Counted from the first letter of the stretch, positions 9,573-20,748 are shown. The stretch: DNA of 30,431 nucleotides from Gymnopilus junonius (GCA_015501075.1 JADNYJ010000389.1:1-30431); one strand, 5' to 3'. Notes: generated by a model not told the origin, from the sequence alone. Translations and numbers: made by a program.

Positions 9573-12500
9573 TTAGATGTGTTTACGCTGGCGCTTTGAG
9601 TCTGAGACCTCCGCATCGTTGTCCAAGGGCCTTTTGGATGGCGCTGACTTGTAAATCATGAAACCAATGTCTTCTGCATCAAAATAGCAGTAGTCTCCCT
9701 TGGTCAAACCCAGTTCATAAATGAGGGCCGTCTTTGCCAATGCGATTGCTTTAAACGGATCAGGCTTTTGGTGGCGCACAGGAATGTACTTTTTTTCCTC
9801 TGGACAAGCCATGTAATAAACCTGTTCTCCATCGCTCACAGCAGCTTGCCATCTGTCCTGAGTAATCCCTGGCACTGTGAGTAAGGCCCATTTAATTTGA
9901 CGTTTCAACACAGTAAGGGTCATTTTGGGAAGCTCGCGCAGGCGGCTTGGAATGCCATGAGGGGTCATATCTTCAGGACCTTCTGCTTCCTCGTCCAGAA
10001 TGTTTTGATAGTTGAGCAGAAAGCATCCATAATGGATCATTTGGCTGGCAAAAAATTCCAGACAAGAAGGAGCAGCACCTTGGCCATGCCCGTTGAGCTT
10101 CAATAAAAAGTTTTTGTCAAGCCACTCAATTAGCTGGTGACACAGGCCCCGAGCAAATGCAAACCGCCTCCTATCTGTAGTTGGAATGTTGTTGGCATCA
10201 TAGGCGGTGTATCGCTTGTTGTCTAAGTCCGATGAGGATGGTACCTGATATGTCCTTGGGTCCAGAACATTGAACAAAAAACCGATGCTACAAAGGTGTA
10301 TGAAATCCATGAAGCCTTCAGCAGTTGTGAGATCTGGAAGATGACCTGGCAGGTTATCGAAGTCTGGCATGCCCATGACGAACTCGGCATGAAAGTAGTG
10401 CACCAGATGCAGAAGCAGGAGAACAGCATCAGGGTGGGAAGTATTTGTCACAATGCGTTCGCCCATCAGGCAGTGAGTGAGGCCACGGAGTGTGTCACCC
10501 AAGGTACTGGTTGCATAAAAATGAGCTCCATGGCATATAGCGTTTGCAGGAGTATACACCATATGCGGTGTATTTGGCCTCATATATCTATTTTTCACCT
10601 GCGTGAGTTCAATGTCATCGAGAACCTTGGGACAACTTACAATTGGTCTCCAGGGCAGAGCAAGATGGCTTCATATGTCCAAACCGGCGTATTAGGTTCG
10701 TCCACCGCGTATTGTTTGGTGAAAGCGTGGCTGCTGGAAAACAGAGTGTAATCGGGGCGTTGGTCCTTGCTTTTGGGCACTGGGTCGCGACCCAACAGTA
10801 TCAACTTTCAGCCATCTTTGACGTTGAAGACGGTGCCTACCCCACCTGTGTCAATATGCACCCAGTGACGGGCTCCTTTGTGACCTAGCAATCCCCAGAG
10901 CATGTCGCTTGAGGGATATTTTTCATCATCTTTGCAAAAAGGGCGCCCTTTGGTAGCCAGCCACCCCTCCACATCAGAGGACAAAGCTGACTGCTGCACC
11001 CCAGCTAAACTGAGCGGAAAGTTGAGGGCATTGAGAATGCGACCGTTTGGACGGTCTGCCATATCCAAAAACTGCTGCAACGTGCATGTCTGTTCTTGCA
11101 CGCTGTAATCTCCATCCTCAACAAGTATAGCTTGGTCTGACAACAGTGTTGAGTTTTTTAGCAACAGTAAAAGAGCAAAGAAGGCTCACCTTGAACAGAG
11201 ATTAGAGAATTTAACCTTTTCTCTAGGGACAGGACACCTTTTGAATCAAATCTGATATGGTCTCGAGGACCATTGGTCACAACAATATTTTGGTAACGAT
11301 ATATGTCTTGAACCTCGCGGGTAGAGAGTTGGTGCAGCTGCTCATAGGTGTAGTGTGCCACACAGCTATGCAGGTCTTTCTTTGAAGTCTTTGAGGCCCT
11401 GGAACGGCGTACATGAAGAGGAAGGCCATCCTCATAGGCGGCTTCCACAGCAGAGTAAAAAGCTTGGAATTGAAGCAGGTCCTTTTCATGCTGCTCAATA
11501 TTCAGAGAGGTGACTGAACAAATACTGGTGGGACACTTACATTCATGACTGGGACAAATGTTTCTGTTTCACCATCGCCCGTATAGACTTTCATAGAAGA
11601 GCCCTCGTAACGCTATTTGGTGCCGTTATAAGTGAGGGAGGAAGGCGAGCAGATTAAAATGATGCAAAACCTTCACTGGAGTCATATCAAGAGTAGCCTG
11701 AAGATGGAAATGTAAGCAGTCTCATGGTCTGCATGTCAATCGATCACGTACCCCGAACGATTGCATGGCAAGTGGCCCAGAAAGTGGGGGCTGTTGAAGA
11801 TCTTTCAACAGCGCCGGTGTGCCGCTTGATGCATTGGTCACATTGGAAGGCTGCTTACTTGGCGTCTGGGGCAAGTTGGGAGGCGGCTGACGCAGCTTAG
11901 GTCTAGGGTGATTTCGTGCTGGCGGTTCATAGACCGGCATCTCCTTCAACGATACAGTGGTTTTGGTCCGACTGGATCTTCTGATCAGCGGCTCCTCAGC
12001 TTCACCAGGCTGGCTAATGGGTCGCTCTGGCACGCCATCGTTAGGTTTCTCTTGGCGGCTACGCCCTCCTTGATCACCTGGCGGCGATTCCTCCTCTTTG
12101 TCTTCTGGATCAGACATTGGCGAGTCTTCTTCCTCTTCAAGATCAGACAGTGGCGGGTCCTCTCTTTCGTCTTGTTGAGGAGACGGGTGCTTAGCTTCTG
12201 GTTTCCCCTCCTTTTCTTGATTAGACAGTGGTGGGCCATCCTCCACGTCTTCTTGATTCGGCAAGGCACCGCGTGCCTCTTCATTGCGCTGTGAGTCCTC
12301 CTCCTGCTCTTGATCGGATAGGTCCATATCTTGCTCACCCTCATTCTCAGGAACATCTGCTTGGCCTGTTTGGGAGGGCGTCGATGGTGAAGGGTGGATG
12401 GAAGATTGATCAGGCAAGGGATACGATTCTGGTGCCGAGAGAGACGATGAAGGGGTGGGAGCAGCGAGGGAGAGAGGCGCCGCTACCGCAGGGGCTGCAG

Positions 12501-13797
12501 TTGACGTTGCTGGAGATGATGGAAGGGTGGGAGCAGGGGCGAACGATTGCAGTCACTGCTGGAACCATCGGATGTCCTCAAGGGAAATTGCGTTCATGTC
12601 CTCAGATATTTCTTGTGACAGCATAATAAGGGCCCGATAACTGTGTGAGGGGTCTTCCACCATTGCAAGTACGGCCTTCCAAACTTTTGTTTCAAGTCGG
12701 AGGATGGTAGACGGCTTGTCAACTCCAAGGGCCATCGAGATTTGCATCAGATGGTTGCGATCGAACGGCTTCTTCTCCAGACCTACTGCAAAAAGGAGAA
12801 CCAAGGGAGAAAGAAATAGAGCAAGCTGAAGAGGAAAACGAAGGGCGACGCTGCCTGTGCTGGCCAATTGTGCAAGATATTGGATCTCGTCCACTGTCAG
12901 CGAGGGGTGAAGTCTTGTATTGAAATGTTGAAAAGTGATGTCTGGTTCTTCATCACTGCCACTCAATTTTGCAGGCATTTGGGTGAATTCTTTCATGTAG
13001 GCTACATGGGCAGCAGCTAGCAGAAAGTTATGATGCACCTTGTTGATGTTCTTGGTCGTCTTCACCTTGTGGAGAGCTTTGAAGAGGCGCACAGATGCGA
13101 GACCATCTGGCTGGTCTTGAGGCCATTGGTCCAGGCGGGCAATGCCCTTGACGAAGGCTTGGGCATGTTCCCGCCAATTGAAAAAGCTTTTCGAAAATAT
13201 TCTGAACTGTCCCTACTGGATGCTTGTTCAGAGGCGCACAGGTGAAGGGCTCGATTCGAGGACCAGAGATGCCACTGGCCAGAGCAATGACGTCCGCGAG
13301 TTTGTAAAAGGTGACGACATCGCACACTTCAGTCGCCTGGGCAGTATTCCACTCAGGTAGAACACTGGTAGTGGCAGTGACCGTAGCCCGCCGATGGTCC
13401 TCTGAAGCCCCAATCCTGATGCCCAGAAGCCTTTGCATGTTCATTATTTTGGTAGTGGTGCCTGCAAAGCCTAGCAAAAGGCATTCAAAAGAACGTACAA
13501 CCTCGAGGATAGCCTGGCAAAGCGTCAAATCGGCATAAAAACACTCGTCTTACTAAAAGGGGACATACAGCTTGAGATCCAGTGAGAGCGGCCTGAGGGA
13601 TGGCGCGAAAGATCAATTTCCGAAACTACCTCGAAAAAATCAGGACGTACCCTTTGAGACCCCTCAGATCCCGCTTTGTCCAGCTCCTCTATGATTCTCG
13701 TATACATCGGGATTCTTCTCAAGGTGGGGGATACCAACCTCGGCACAATTGAAGAGGCAGGCCCCCCCGGCAACGCGTCCGTGTCCATGTCGGACAT
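9573..13797 (-). pseudogene. JmjC-like protein B, paralog of gene A, with in-frame stops
   Basis: It has the same architecture as gene A: N-terminal helical blocks (VVTFYKLADVIALASG; WREHAQAFVKGIARLDQW; KKPFDRNHLMQISMALGVDK), an acidic/Pro-rich linker (about 12550-11760), a JmjC-like core with RHWVHIDTGGVGT (HxD at 10850-10858) and MRPNTPHMVYTPANAICHG, and a C-terminal tail with a basic nuclear-signal-like end (KRPLDNDAEVSDSKRQRKH). Start taken as the ATG at 13795-13797 (MSDMDTDALPGG). Last exons are 11190-11490, 10641-11136 and 9573-10587, with good GT-AG junctions. Problems: TGA at 12553-12555 right after RWFQQ with the same frame open on both sides; TGA at 10808-10810 between NVKDG and KLILLG, inside the JmjC core; a one-base frame slip near 13190 between QNIFEK and FFNWREH. 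I found no intron that removes these. Exons between about 13640 and 13440 are not resolved. It may be a recent pseudogene, or the assembly may contain errors. Confidence 0.7.
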
Positions 13798-14763
13798 GTT
13801 TTCAATATGATAGTAACGTAAAGCGTGTCCTGCACGATAAAACAGGTGTGAGGGTGTATTTTGACCTTTGGAATTCCCTTGCTTACGAAGGTATTAGAAA
13901 GACGTATTGTAGTTTACGATCTAATGCATGGTTGACTGCTCCTAAGCTATCTACAGGGTAACGTTGGAAAAGAAAGTGCTAGAAACTCAAAAGCACACCC
14001 ACTTTGAATGCTGCAGTTTAGGGTGGGCCATACCGCATTCTGAAATAATTAGGTAACGTCTCGTCGTATGAGGAGGCATTAGATAAGCTTTTTCATGTGC
14101 ACGTCCGCACCTCTGGTGACAAGCGGAACACTCTCCTCGAGAGTCAACGTGCCTATTCCGTTCCTATTCCGCCACTTGAAAAAGAGCACGGTTGCCTTCC
14201 AGTAAGGCCACAATTTTGCGTTTATGAATGAACAGTAACTATTGTAACTATTGTATAGCCTAAACTATGATCGATAATCGACATAATGGACGGGGAGGTA
14301 AAATGCAGCATTGACAGAAGGGAGTAGAATAAAATAAACAAATAAAGTATACATTCACAATCAGTCAAGGAGACGGGTGCAATGGGCGTCAACCAGGTAT
14401 AAGAATTTCATCGGAATTGAAAACTTGTGCAAGAAGGGAGGGAAAAGAACTGCAAGCGGCGACGCGTCGACCAGCCCAGCGATGTGAATGCATATATCTA
14501 GCCATCGCGCATGTCGAAGGTCATATCATCGCGTGTATCGACCGTTGGTCTTAACACAATATTTTGGATGCATCTGAATCGATATTAATTTTGTGTAGCA
14601 CATCAAGGGAAAAATACGTACTTTCTAATTGCGAAATTCGCAAATGGCCTATCGGCGAGTCGCAAGGTCGCCAAATGATCTTTGTTTCCTCGCTCTGTCA
14701 TTCTGAAAATCGCAACATTCCCTTTCCACTCCTTCGTGGGGTCAAGCTTCCTCAGCGCTTTAT
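13798..14763. other. Gene-poor interval upstream of JmjC-like gene B
   Basis: No supportable coding region. It contains one copy of a dispersed repeat (14014-14240). A short direct repeat TAACTATTG occurs twice at about 14236-14254. The remainder is unassigned. Confidence 0.4.
14014..14240 (+). repeat. Dispersed repeat R1, copy 1
   Basis: It begins CAGTTTAGGGT and resembles 28850-29090 in the same orientation: AATTAGGTAACGTC versus ATTAGGTAATGCC, GAGGCATTAG in both, and CCAGTAAGGC in both, followed by a TGAATGAACA / ATAAATGAAC end. Copy 2 overlaps the putative promoter and first exon of the Spt5-like gene. This copy may therefore be an orphan 5' end of a related gene, or both may be ends of one transposon family. 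Confidence 0.6.
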
Positions 14764-15090
14764 TCACTGGTAAATGGACATGTTTTTTAAAAAAAATGTA
14801 AACCGATGTGCGAGACCTTCAGCATCGGCGACGGCCACTTCAACAGTGTAAACGTGCGGTTGCATGCCGCCTTCTAGAATTCCGTCCACAAAAGCATATT
14901 GTCTGGTCTGGCTTTCTTGAATGCAGACGTCCGCGAAAGTGGGTTCCTCTGCAAAGCTACGGTACACGAGAGCGCGCAGAATGCGATACTCATCCTGAAA
15001 GAGAAATAACTTAGCTATGATAAGGAAAGACAGCATAGAATGTTTACGTACATTGGGTTCAGGGAACATTGGACTGTGGTCGTAAGGCAT
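14764..15090 (-). CDS. Small two-exon protein, unknown function
   Basis: The ATG at 15088-15090 (MPYDHSPMFPEPN) is joined over a GTACGT...TTTCAG intron of about 57 nt to DEYRILRALVYRSFAEEPTF and then ADVCIQESQTRQYAFVDGI, LEGGMQPHVYTVEVAVADAE. It stops at 14764. The spliced product is about 89 aa, compact and well ordered in composition, unlike the neighbouring noise frames. I do not recognise a family. Intron signals and composition support a real gene or a recently truncated one. Confidence 0.45.
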   Translation of the reverse strand: MPYDHSPMFPEPNVRKHSMLSFLIIAKLFLFQDEYRILRALVYRSFAEEPTFADVCIQESQTRQYAFVDGILEGGMQPHVYTVEVAVADAEGLAHRFTFFLKNMSIYQ

Positions 15091-15199
15091 TGGGTTACAG
15101 GGAGTCGTCGTTGTCTATGTCCAAATTGTCATCAGGCTTGTTAAAAAGGACGGAAGCTGAATGGCTATCAGAATAATATATTCATGCTGTAAACTTCGT

Positions 15200-15935
15200 G
15201 CTGTTCTTCCTATCACCAGGGAGAAGAGCCCGTAGGAAACTGAGCTACCAGACGCAGGATCATCGCCATCAGCTAGAAGTTTGTGGTCTATATTAGTAGA
15301 TGGCCCTTTAAGGAACCTCCGACTACTAGCTGAACTTGATTGATTGCGTCGAGCGTTAAACCAGTATCCCAAATTTAGCTTCGCATTCGCGTCATTGAAC
15401 ATTGAGATGATGCTCTGACAATGGATAATCATTTGAAAAGACTGACGCCTAGTTAGATAACTTCATCTGAGGGCTCAAATATAGCCCCTGTAGCAACATG
15501 TATGCAATCTGAGGTGAGTCTTGGATCTATTGGTGTTTGTAATGAACTTAAATGTGTCCTTACATAATTTTGACCCTGCTCGAACACGGCGTGTTTCAAC
15601 TTTTTCGAGAAGATACTCTCGCCATCAATTTTATATGAGTTAGATCCATCGGTACCGAAACAAAGGAAGGCTCACGCCGGTATGTCGACCGCATTGAATG
15701 GAAGAGAGAGACTGCTCGGGAGCCTGCACTTGGGCACCTCATTTATTAACTTCTGAGATGAGTCAGAATTTCTCGAAAATTGATTTCTTAAAGGGTCAGT
15801 AAGGCAAACGAAGGTCAGGACAGCAGCATTAGTAGATTTAACAGGGGAAAACCATCTTCGACTGCTACCCACGGAACAATAGCACCCGTCATCTCGCCGA
15901 TCAAGTTCGGCTAGTGACTTTTTGATGTCTTCACC
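15200..15935 (+). repeat. Dispersed repeat R2, copy 1
   Basis: It starts GCTGTTCTTCC and matches 26194-26580 in the same orientation with many differences: GAGACTGAG-like block, GTCTATATTA, CGACTACTAGCTGAA versus CGACCACTAGCCGAA, TTCATCTGAGG in both, and TTCGGCTAGT near the far end of each. Copy 1 is longer, so copy 2 has lost an internal part or copy 1 carries an insertion. Confidence 0.6.
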
Positions 15936-16001
15936 CTGCAGCGCCAGCGATGGAAAGAGGCAGTGAGTTTGTCATTTTACACTGATTCTACTGCTCTCAA
16001 C

Positions 16002-16145
16002 AAATTCAAGACAATTCAGTATGCACTGTGGTCAAACTAGTATATCTCAGGCTGTTGCAATCTATTCTATTGCTTTTGATAAATTCAAGAGATTCCTTAT
16101 GTGCTGTCATCAAACTAGTTAGCGCATCTATTGCAGCCAATGTAC
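16002..16145 (+). repeat. Tandem duplication, period 79 bp
   Basis: AAATTCAAGA starts at 16002 and again at 16081. Both are followed by a diverged matching stretch: CACTGTGGTCAAACTAGT versus TGCTGTCATCAAACTAGT, then GTTGCAATCTATT versus GCATCTATTGCAGCC. Confidence 0.65.
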
Positions 16146-16708
16146 CCTGCTTTGTTGGGCATGTTGCTGAATTCCTCAAGCCACCATTTAACTGCGGGGC
16201 CATTCTGGGTGCTACTGGGTAGTCCACTCTGTTCTGTAGGCTCCCTCAAATATGATTATATTTCTAATATACATTTAATACATGCGCCATGCCATTACTG
16301 TCTGTGCACTGCCGGCCACCCCATCCCACTATCAATCCCGTAACCTATGCATCGTACAAAGAGACACCGCATTCCGCCCAGTCTCATTAACATCGTTATA
16401 AGAAATAGAGGATTATACAACTAAACTATCACCCGAAGGTCTCGGCGCGGAGGTGTACCCGGGCTCCGGTTGGACATTCCGAAGAATCTAGTTTTTGTAA
16501 TGTAAATGACCGATCAAATCATTATGACGAAGAGAATATGTCCTATAGAAACCAGTGTTATTTCAACAATATTTACAAATCTGCAGACAAACTATGACCA
16601 GCTCTGAAATGATTGATGTAGGACTAAGATATAAAGGATGGTTTAAATTCGAGCACTTACTTTTTGGCTTGGGCGCCACTTGTAATTAATTTGAACATGA
16701 GTGATGGT

Positions 16709-18659
16709 TCACCCATGCCAAACTGTAGATTCTGATTCAAGCCCACCAGGCATCGGTTCATTCTGATTTGAGGGACGTTTGTAGGCTTCTTTGGCCCAGT
16801 CTCCGAAATTGATAGGCTGAAAACTCCCCATCAGCAATTGACGGCCAGGATTTTTGGTCATAAACCTAAGAAGATCAGCAACATCTTCAGATTTAGATGC
16901 CCCTGCTTACTTGATGGGGCCTTTAATGTATATTCCAGACCCTGGACCATAGGATGAGTCTGCTGTATCCTTGGAAGGATCACAATCCTATGCAGACAAA
17001 ATTATAGGTAATTATTGATTTTTGGTTGAAATCACCCTTACTGGACAGAACGTCCCAAGGCACTGCTGCATCGTCCCTGCAAAGAAAACGTGTCTGTGTG
17101 GGATAAACTCGTTCTCGATGTTGGGAAGGTAATATTTTGCTAGTCATTGGGAATGAGCACCAGCGGTGCCCTGAAAAGAGCCTCTTACAATTTATCCAGA
17201 GATCCTGGTTTATGAAAATTTCAGGAGAATTTTGAGGGGAGTTTTATACCAGCTTGCCTTCCTCATTATCATGTTCTCGATTCGCACTGCGTCCCAATGT
17301 TTCCCATATGGAATTACGGCCCATTCCACATCATTGTCGTAATTATTCCTGCACTGGTCGACTACATCGCCGTCTTTTGCAATAGGTGGAGGGTTTGGAT
17401 TGCGCTCATTGAGAAATCTTAGATGATGATAGTGATGGTGATTATTATATATCGCCTCATGAGCCAGAAGGTGGGCGAGCCCTTTAGGAAGGACATGTAG
17501 GTCTCTATCATATATCTGGAGAAATAGAAGCTAATTAGTGCATCTCTTGAGAGCAAAGACTGATGATACCGATGGGTTTATCAGGTCGCGGCGTAAGGAA
17601 GGTATATAGATTTCGAATCCTCATTCTGCATATTTTGCGAGCCTGAGTTCATATGACGGAGAGCGTCTAGTCACGTCGATTGTGTTCGCCTGATGAATAA
17701 GAGCCGCCAAAGACCTGGGATTAACCCATACTTGCCTGCCTGTTGTCAATGCTTTGTCAATTAGAGTATAAGGTTATAGGGAAAGCAGCCCTGACCATCA
17801 TAAGCACAGCAGGCTGAATCAACATCGAAACCAGCCAAAATTTGAGCAGGAGACTGATATAACCTGAGTATAATTTGAATTGGCCTGTATGGCCATGTGG
17901 CTATCGAGGGCCGCTTGTCATTTTCAAAAATATGTCGTCGAGTGAATCCACTTACTATGTATAGAAACTGTATTTGCTTTCCGGATGCATGTCACATACC
18001 AGGGAGCAGCTGCGCAGACCGCCTGGTATATGTCAATCATTTTCGCTTCAGCCTGTATAGATTGAGCTGCTTGAAAATTAGAGATAGAAAATTTGGAGCA
18101 CCTGCTTGGTTGAAAGGCCCCAGAGGAACAGGTCAATATCACATGATCCATATACAGCGGATTGATAATATTCATTTAAGCTCTTTGCGGAATCGACCTT
18201 TGGATAGGGCGCCATAAGGCAAGCTAGAATGGATCCACCTGCTGCAACTACATTTTCCCAGTCTTTCTCTTTCATCTTCGATAAGGCTCCGTGGGTGAAA
18301 ACATCCCAGTGCCGACGGAACACCTCAATGCTGAACACTGTGCTAGGCATGAGATCTAATCTTCTGCTTGGTACAATAACGGGAAAAATATAGTTGTTGG
18401 AATATTCTGGCGTATTTGGTTGGACGTTGCGTGAATGAGTACGTCGAGTAGCTGGATGAAGGCTGAAAATGTCGATGAGGCCAAGATACAGATCTTGTAG
18501 TTGAGGGTTGTAGAGATCAGACCCAAATAGCAATCGAATCTCGTGTTCAGCGACTAGAGCATTCTCCAGAATGTTGTCTATGGGCTTATTGATAGGGAGA
18601 ATGGTTATGTCCTGAATAAATGTCTTGACGGCGTGAGCAATGCTATTAGACGCCTCCAT
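16709..18659 (-). pseudogene. Fungal NTase-like 'DIDLF' protein with internal stop
   Basis: Exons by eye: 18102-18659, 17956-18052, 17796-17900, 17570-17739, 17250-17515, then less certain exons to the TGA at 16709-16711. The N-terminal part ends in AAGGSILACLM and YGSCDIDLFLWGLSTKQ, a GS...DxD pattern of the nucleotidyltransferase (pol-beta-like) superfamily, seen in fungal proteins often labelled ankyrin-repeat. Later exons encode WPYRPIQIILRLYQSPAQIL, AGFDVDSACCAYDG, VWVNPRSLAALIHQANTIDV, then HRHVFFAGTMQQCLGTFCP and NPGRQLLMGSFQPINFGDW, all of which I associate from memory with this family. A TGA at 17621-17623 interrupts ELRLAKYAE / GFEIYIPSLRR, where I expect Arg. The 17140-17250 stretch has further frame trouble (TGA at 17144-17146, TAA upstream) that a 49-nt intron might partly explain. 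Actual enzymatic activity is not established. Confidence 0.6.
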
Positions 18660-18940
18660 ATTGTCAGACGCGATACAACAGACACCAATTCAGTTGGGGA
18701 CGCATTATCCATGCGATTTGGGTTTGGCTTTATACTGTGGTCCATATTCCAGATGACTAGACATCGGGTCCTCAAGTTGATCCTCAGTCAGTTCACACTA
18801 TCTGAATCAACTCAATTTGAGTCAGATCGCTATGACTCCATGTCGAGTCATGTCCATAGAATGGAGGATGAGAGCATGATGATATGAATGGAACTACTCA
18901 ATGCGACAAACTGTTCAGATGCCCAGGTCGGTCAATCTTG

Positions 18941-18972
18941 TACGGTTGACGGCTGGGCTTAGGTCAACTTTT
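18941..18972 (+). repeat. Left terminal inverted repeat
   Basis: TACGGTTGACGGCTGGGCT followed by TAGGTCAACTTTT. It matches the complement of 24001-24032 at 29 of 32 positions by eye alignment. Sequence to its left (GTCAATCTTG) has no counterpart on the right, which defines the boundary. Confidence 0.75.
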
Positions 18973-19125
18973 GGTAAGAGATGATCATCATCATGATAGT
19001 GTCTGGGGTACTTGGCACCCCTCTCCCAAGATATTCCGCAAGTGTGACAACAACTCATGAATATTGAGGGTCCGTCGGAGTAGACCGCCATCTATAATTA
19101 TCCCATGCTGTCGACTACATTGCGT

Positions 19126-19500
19126 CTAATTCATATCATAACTCACCTCCATGAGACCATTATTATTTCAAACTTGTCAGAAATGTTCTTTGGCATTGCC
19201 TAAAGCCTCTCAAGGTAAGAATTTGAATGTCCGGTGTTTTCGAAAAGCTGGATGAACAGACCGACAGAATTTTGTCTCTGCTATAGGTCGTGGGAATATG
19301 GAATGTACTGCCATCGGATACCTCTGGCTGTGCACCTAATTCGTGTCATATCTCAGCGCCAATGGACCAGTATTATCTGCAACTTTGTAGGTGCATTATT
19401 TAGTCATATTAAAAGCTGTTCCAGGTATAATTGTGAATGTCCGGTCTTTTGGGACAGCATGAAGGATGCACAACTGAATACTCTCCCAGGTATGAGCCCG
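19126..19500 (+). repeat. Left sub-terminal tandem repeats (two units, about 210 bp)
   Basis: Unit 1 contains CTAATTCATATCATAACTCA and GAATGTCCGGTGTTTTCG (from 19225). Unit 2 contains CTAATTCGTGTCATATCTCA and GAATGTCCGGTCTTTTGG (from 19435). The spacing of the GAATGTCCGG motif is exactly 210. The units are otherwise diverged. Similar units occur in reverse orientation in the right arm. Confidence 0.65.
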
Positions 19501-19769
19501 TGCTGTGTTCTCTCTTGCAACCCTCCTCACTTTCCTCTCAGTCAATGGTCAGTATTCTGTGAATGTGTCATGTTTCTCTTTCTTCCATGGTAAATAAGCA
19601 ACAGCCCAGCAGGCCAGTGCTGTGAGCTCAGGTGAGTAGATTTACCGGATTTCATTGTTCTTCACAGATAAAAATTTTGGTTCATCTTGCAGGTATTTAA
19701 TTAGAGAGTAGCAATCCACTTCTGGCATCATCAGGCCGTCTGCTATCTACCAAACCTAAAATTCGTACA

Positions 19770-20637
19770 ATGTCACCGTCGGTTGTAGTGGCTTGGAAGA
19801 ACCGCATGGTACTTAGGTTATTATCGATTATCATCATCACTGATTAACTCCAGCTGGTCTGTCCTGCTTCATCTCCACAATTCAAGCCTGATCCCCTGTC
19901 AACAGTGCACCAACTTATGGTTGACATTGGCTCTTCTATCTCTATGGCTATGGCAGTTGAACGAAATTCTAGAACAGAATTGAGGTGTGACATGAGTTAT
20001 TATTCAGTTGCGTGTTTTTGGCTGACAGGAATTTGCATTCACAGTGTATGAAACCGTGTCATGTGACTTCCTGAAGTCTAAAAAGGTTAAAAGAATTATC
20101 CCGATGACTGTTGCACAATCATGAGCAACATGCTTCGTTTAAAAGCCAGGCTCTAAGGATCAATTCGAACAATTCCCCCTTTGAATGCCCCACTGCCAAC
20201 CTCTGCCAACCCTGCATGTCCTCCGAATTTAACCATAATCCCACTGGTAAAAACCAACATGGTGCTGTCCGTAAATAACATATTATAATTCTTGACGCTT
20301 TCCTCTGAACTGCTGCTCTTCTTCAGCGAAGGCTGATGACCCAGAACTTGCTGAAGCTCTGTGTCGCTATCACTGTGAGGGCATATCCAGCAATGCAGAA
20401 ATAAAGGAATGCCTTACGGTTGACTTCCAGGGCAAGGGCATCCTGTACATCTTTCTATGCCTGAATGCTAAAACTGCCACCTTACTTTCTTTACCTTTTG
20501 TCAGTATAACTAGTATATTGACTATCAAGCATCGACGGGATGAGCTGGAACTCTTTGGGAGTCATTCAAAGAAGCAGCAGTTGTCGAAGGTCGAGGAGAG
20601 GCAGCTTGTACTTGAACAAATTGAAAAGGACTTTTAA
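19770..20637 (+). pseudogene. Integrase-type transposase N-terminus, truncated
   Basis: Exon 1 (19770-19808, MSPSVVVAWKNRM) joins 19854 onward (LVCPASSPQFKPDPLSTVHQ) over a 45-nt GT-AG intron. A further exon pair, 20327-20444 and 20505-20637, joined over a 60-nt intron, encodes DDPELAEALCRYHCEGISSN, then TIKHRRDELELFGSHSKKQQ and LSKVEERQLVLEQIEKD, then TAA. From memory this resembles the helix-turn-helix N-terminus of Agaricomycete proteins with an integrase/DDE core (pattern TxKRRRKELGLxGSR...LVLDQLxKDP). The catalytic domain that should follow is absent: the frame stops at 20635-20637 and the convergent gene begins 110 bp on. The link between 19.99 and 20.33 kb is unresolved. Probably a dead transposase in a non-autonomous element. 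Confidence 0.5.
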
Positions 20638-20748
20638 TTGAATTTAGTCACCTATCCCTCTGGTTGATCGGTACCAAATATATTTCTTGTTGTGGTCTCA
20701 CTCTAATTCTCTGTGCACAATTCATATTTTCTATTTAAATTTTACATG

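Larger units (their letters stand above)
15091..16708. other. Gene-poor repeat-bearing interval
   Basis: No supportable gene. It holds copy 1 of dispersed repeat R2 (15200-15935) and a 79-bp-period tandem duplication (16002-16145). Frames crossing R2 on the minus strand are probably relics of repeat coding sequence. Confidence 0.4.

Noticed and set aside
17144..17146. Second TGA in the NTase-like gene counted as a certain lesion
   Set aside because: A 49-nt candidate intron (GTAAGAGG...GACTAG) could remove it. Exon frames in this stretch are not resolved, so it is not counted.
18815..18850. Cluster of TGACTC/GAGTCA sites upstream of the NTase-like gene
   Set aside because: Three bZIP-like half sites in 35 bp is suggestive, but the motif is short and no conservation can be tested here.
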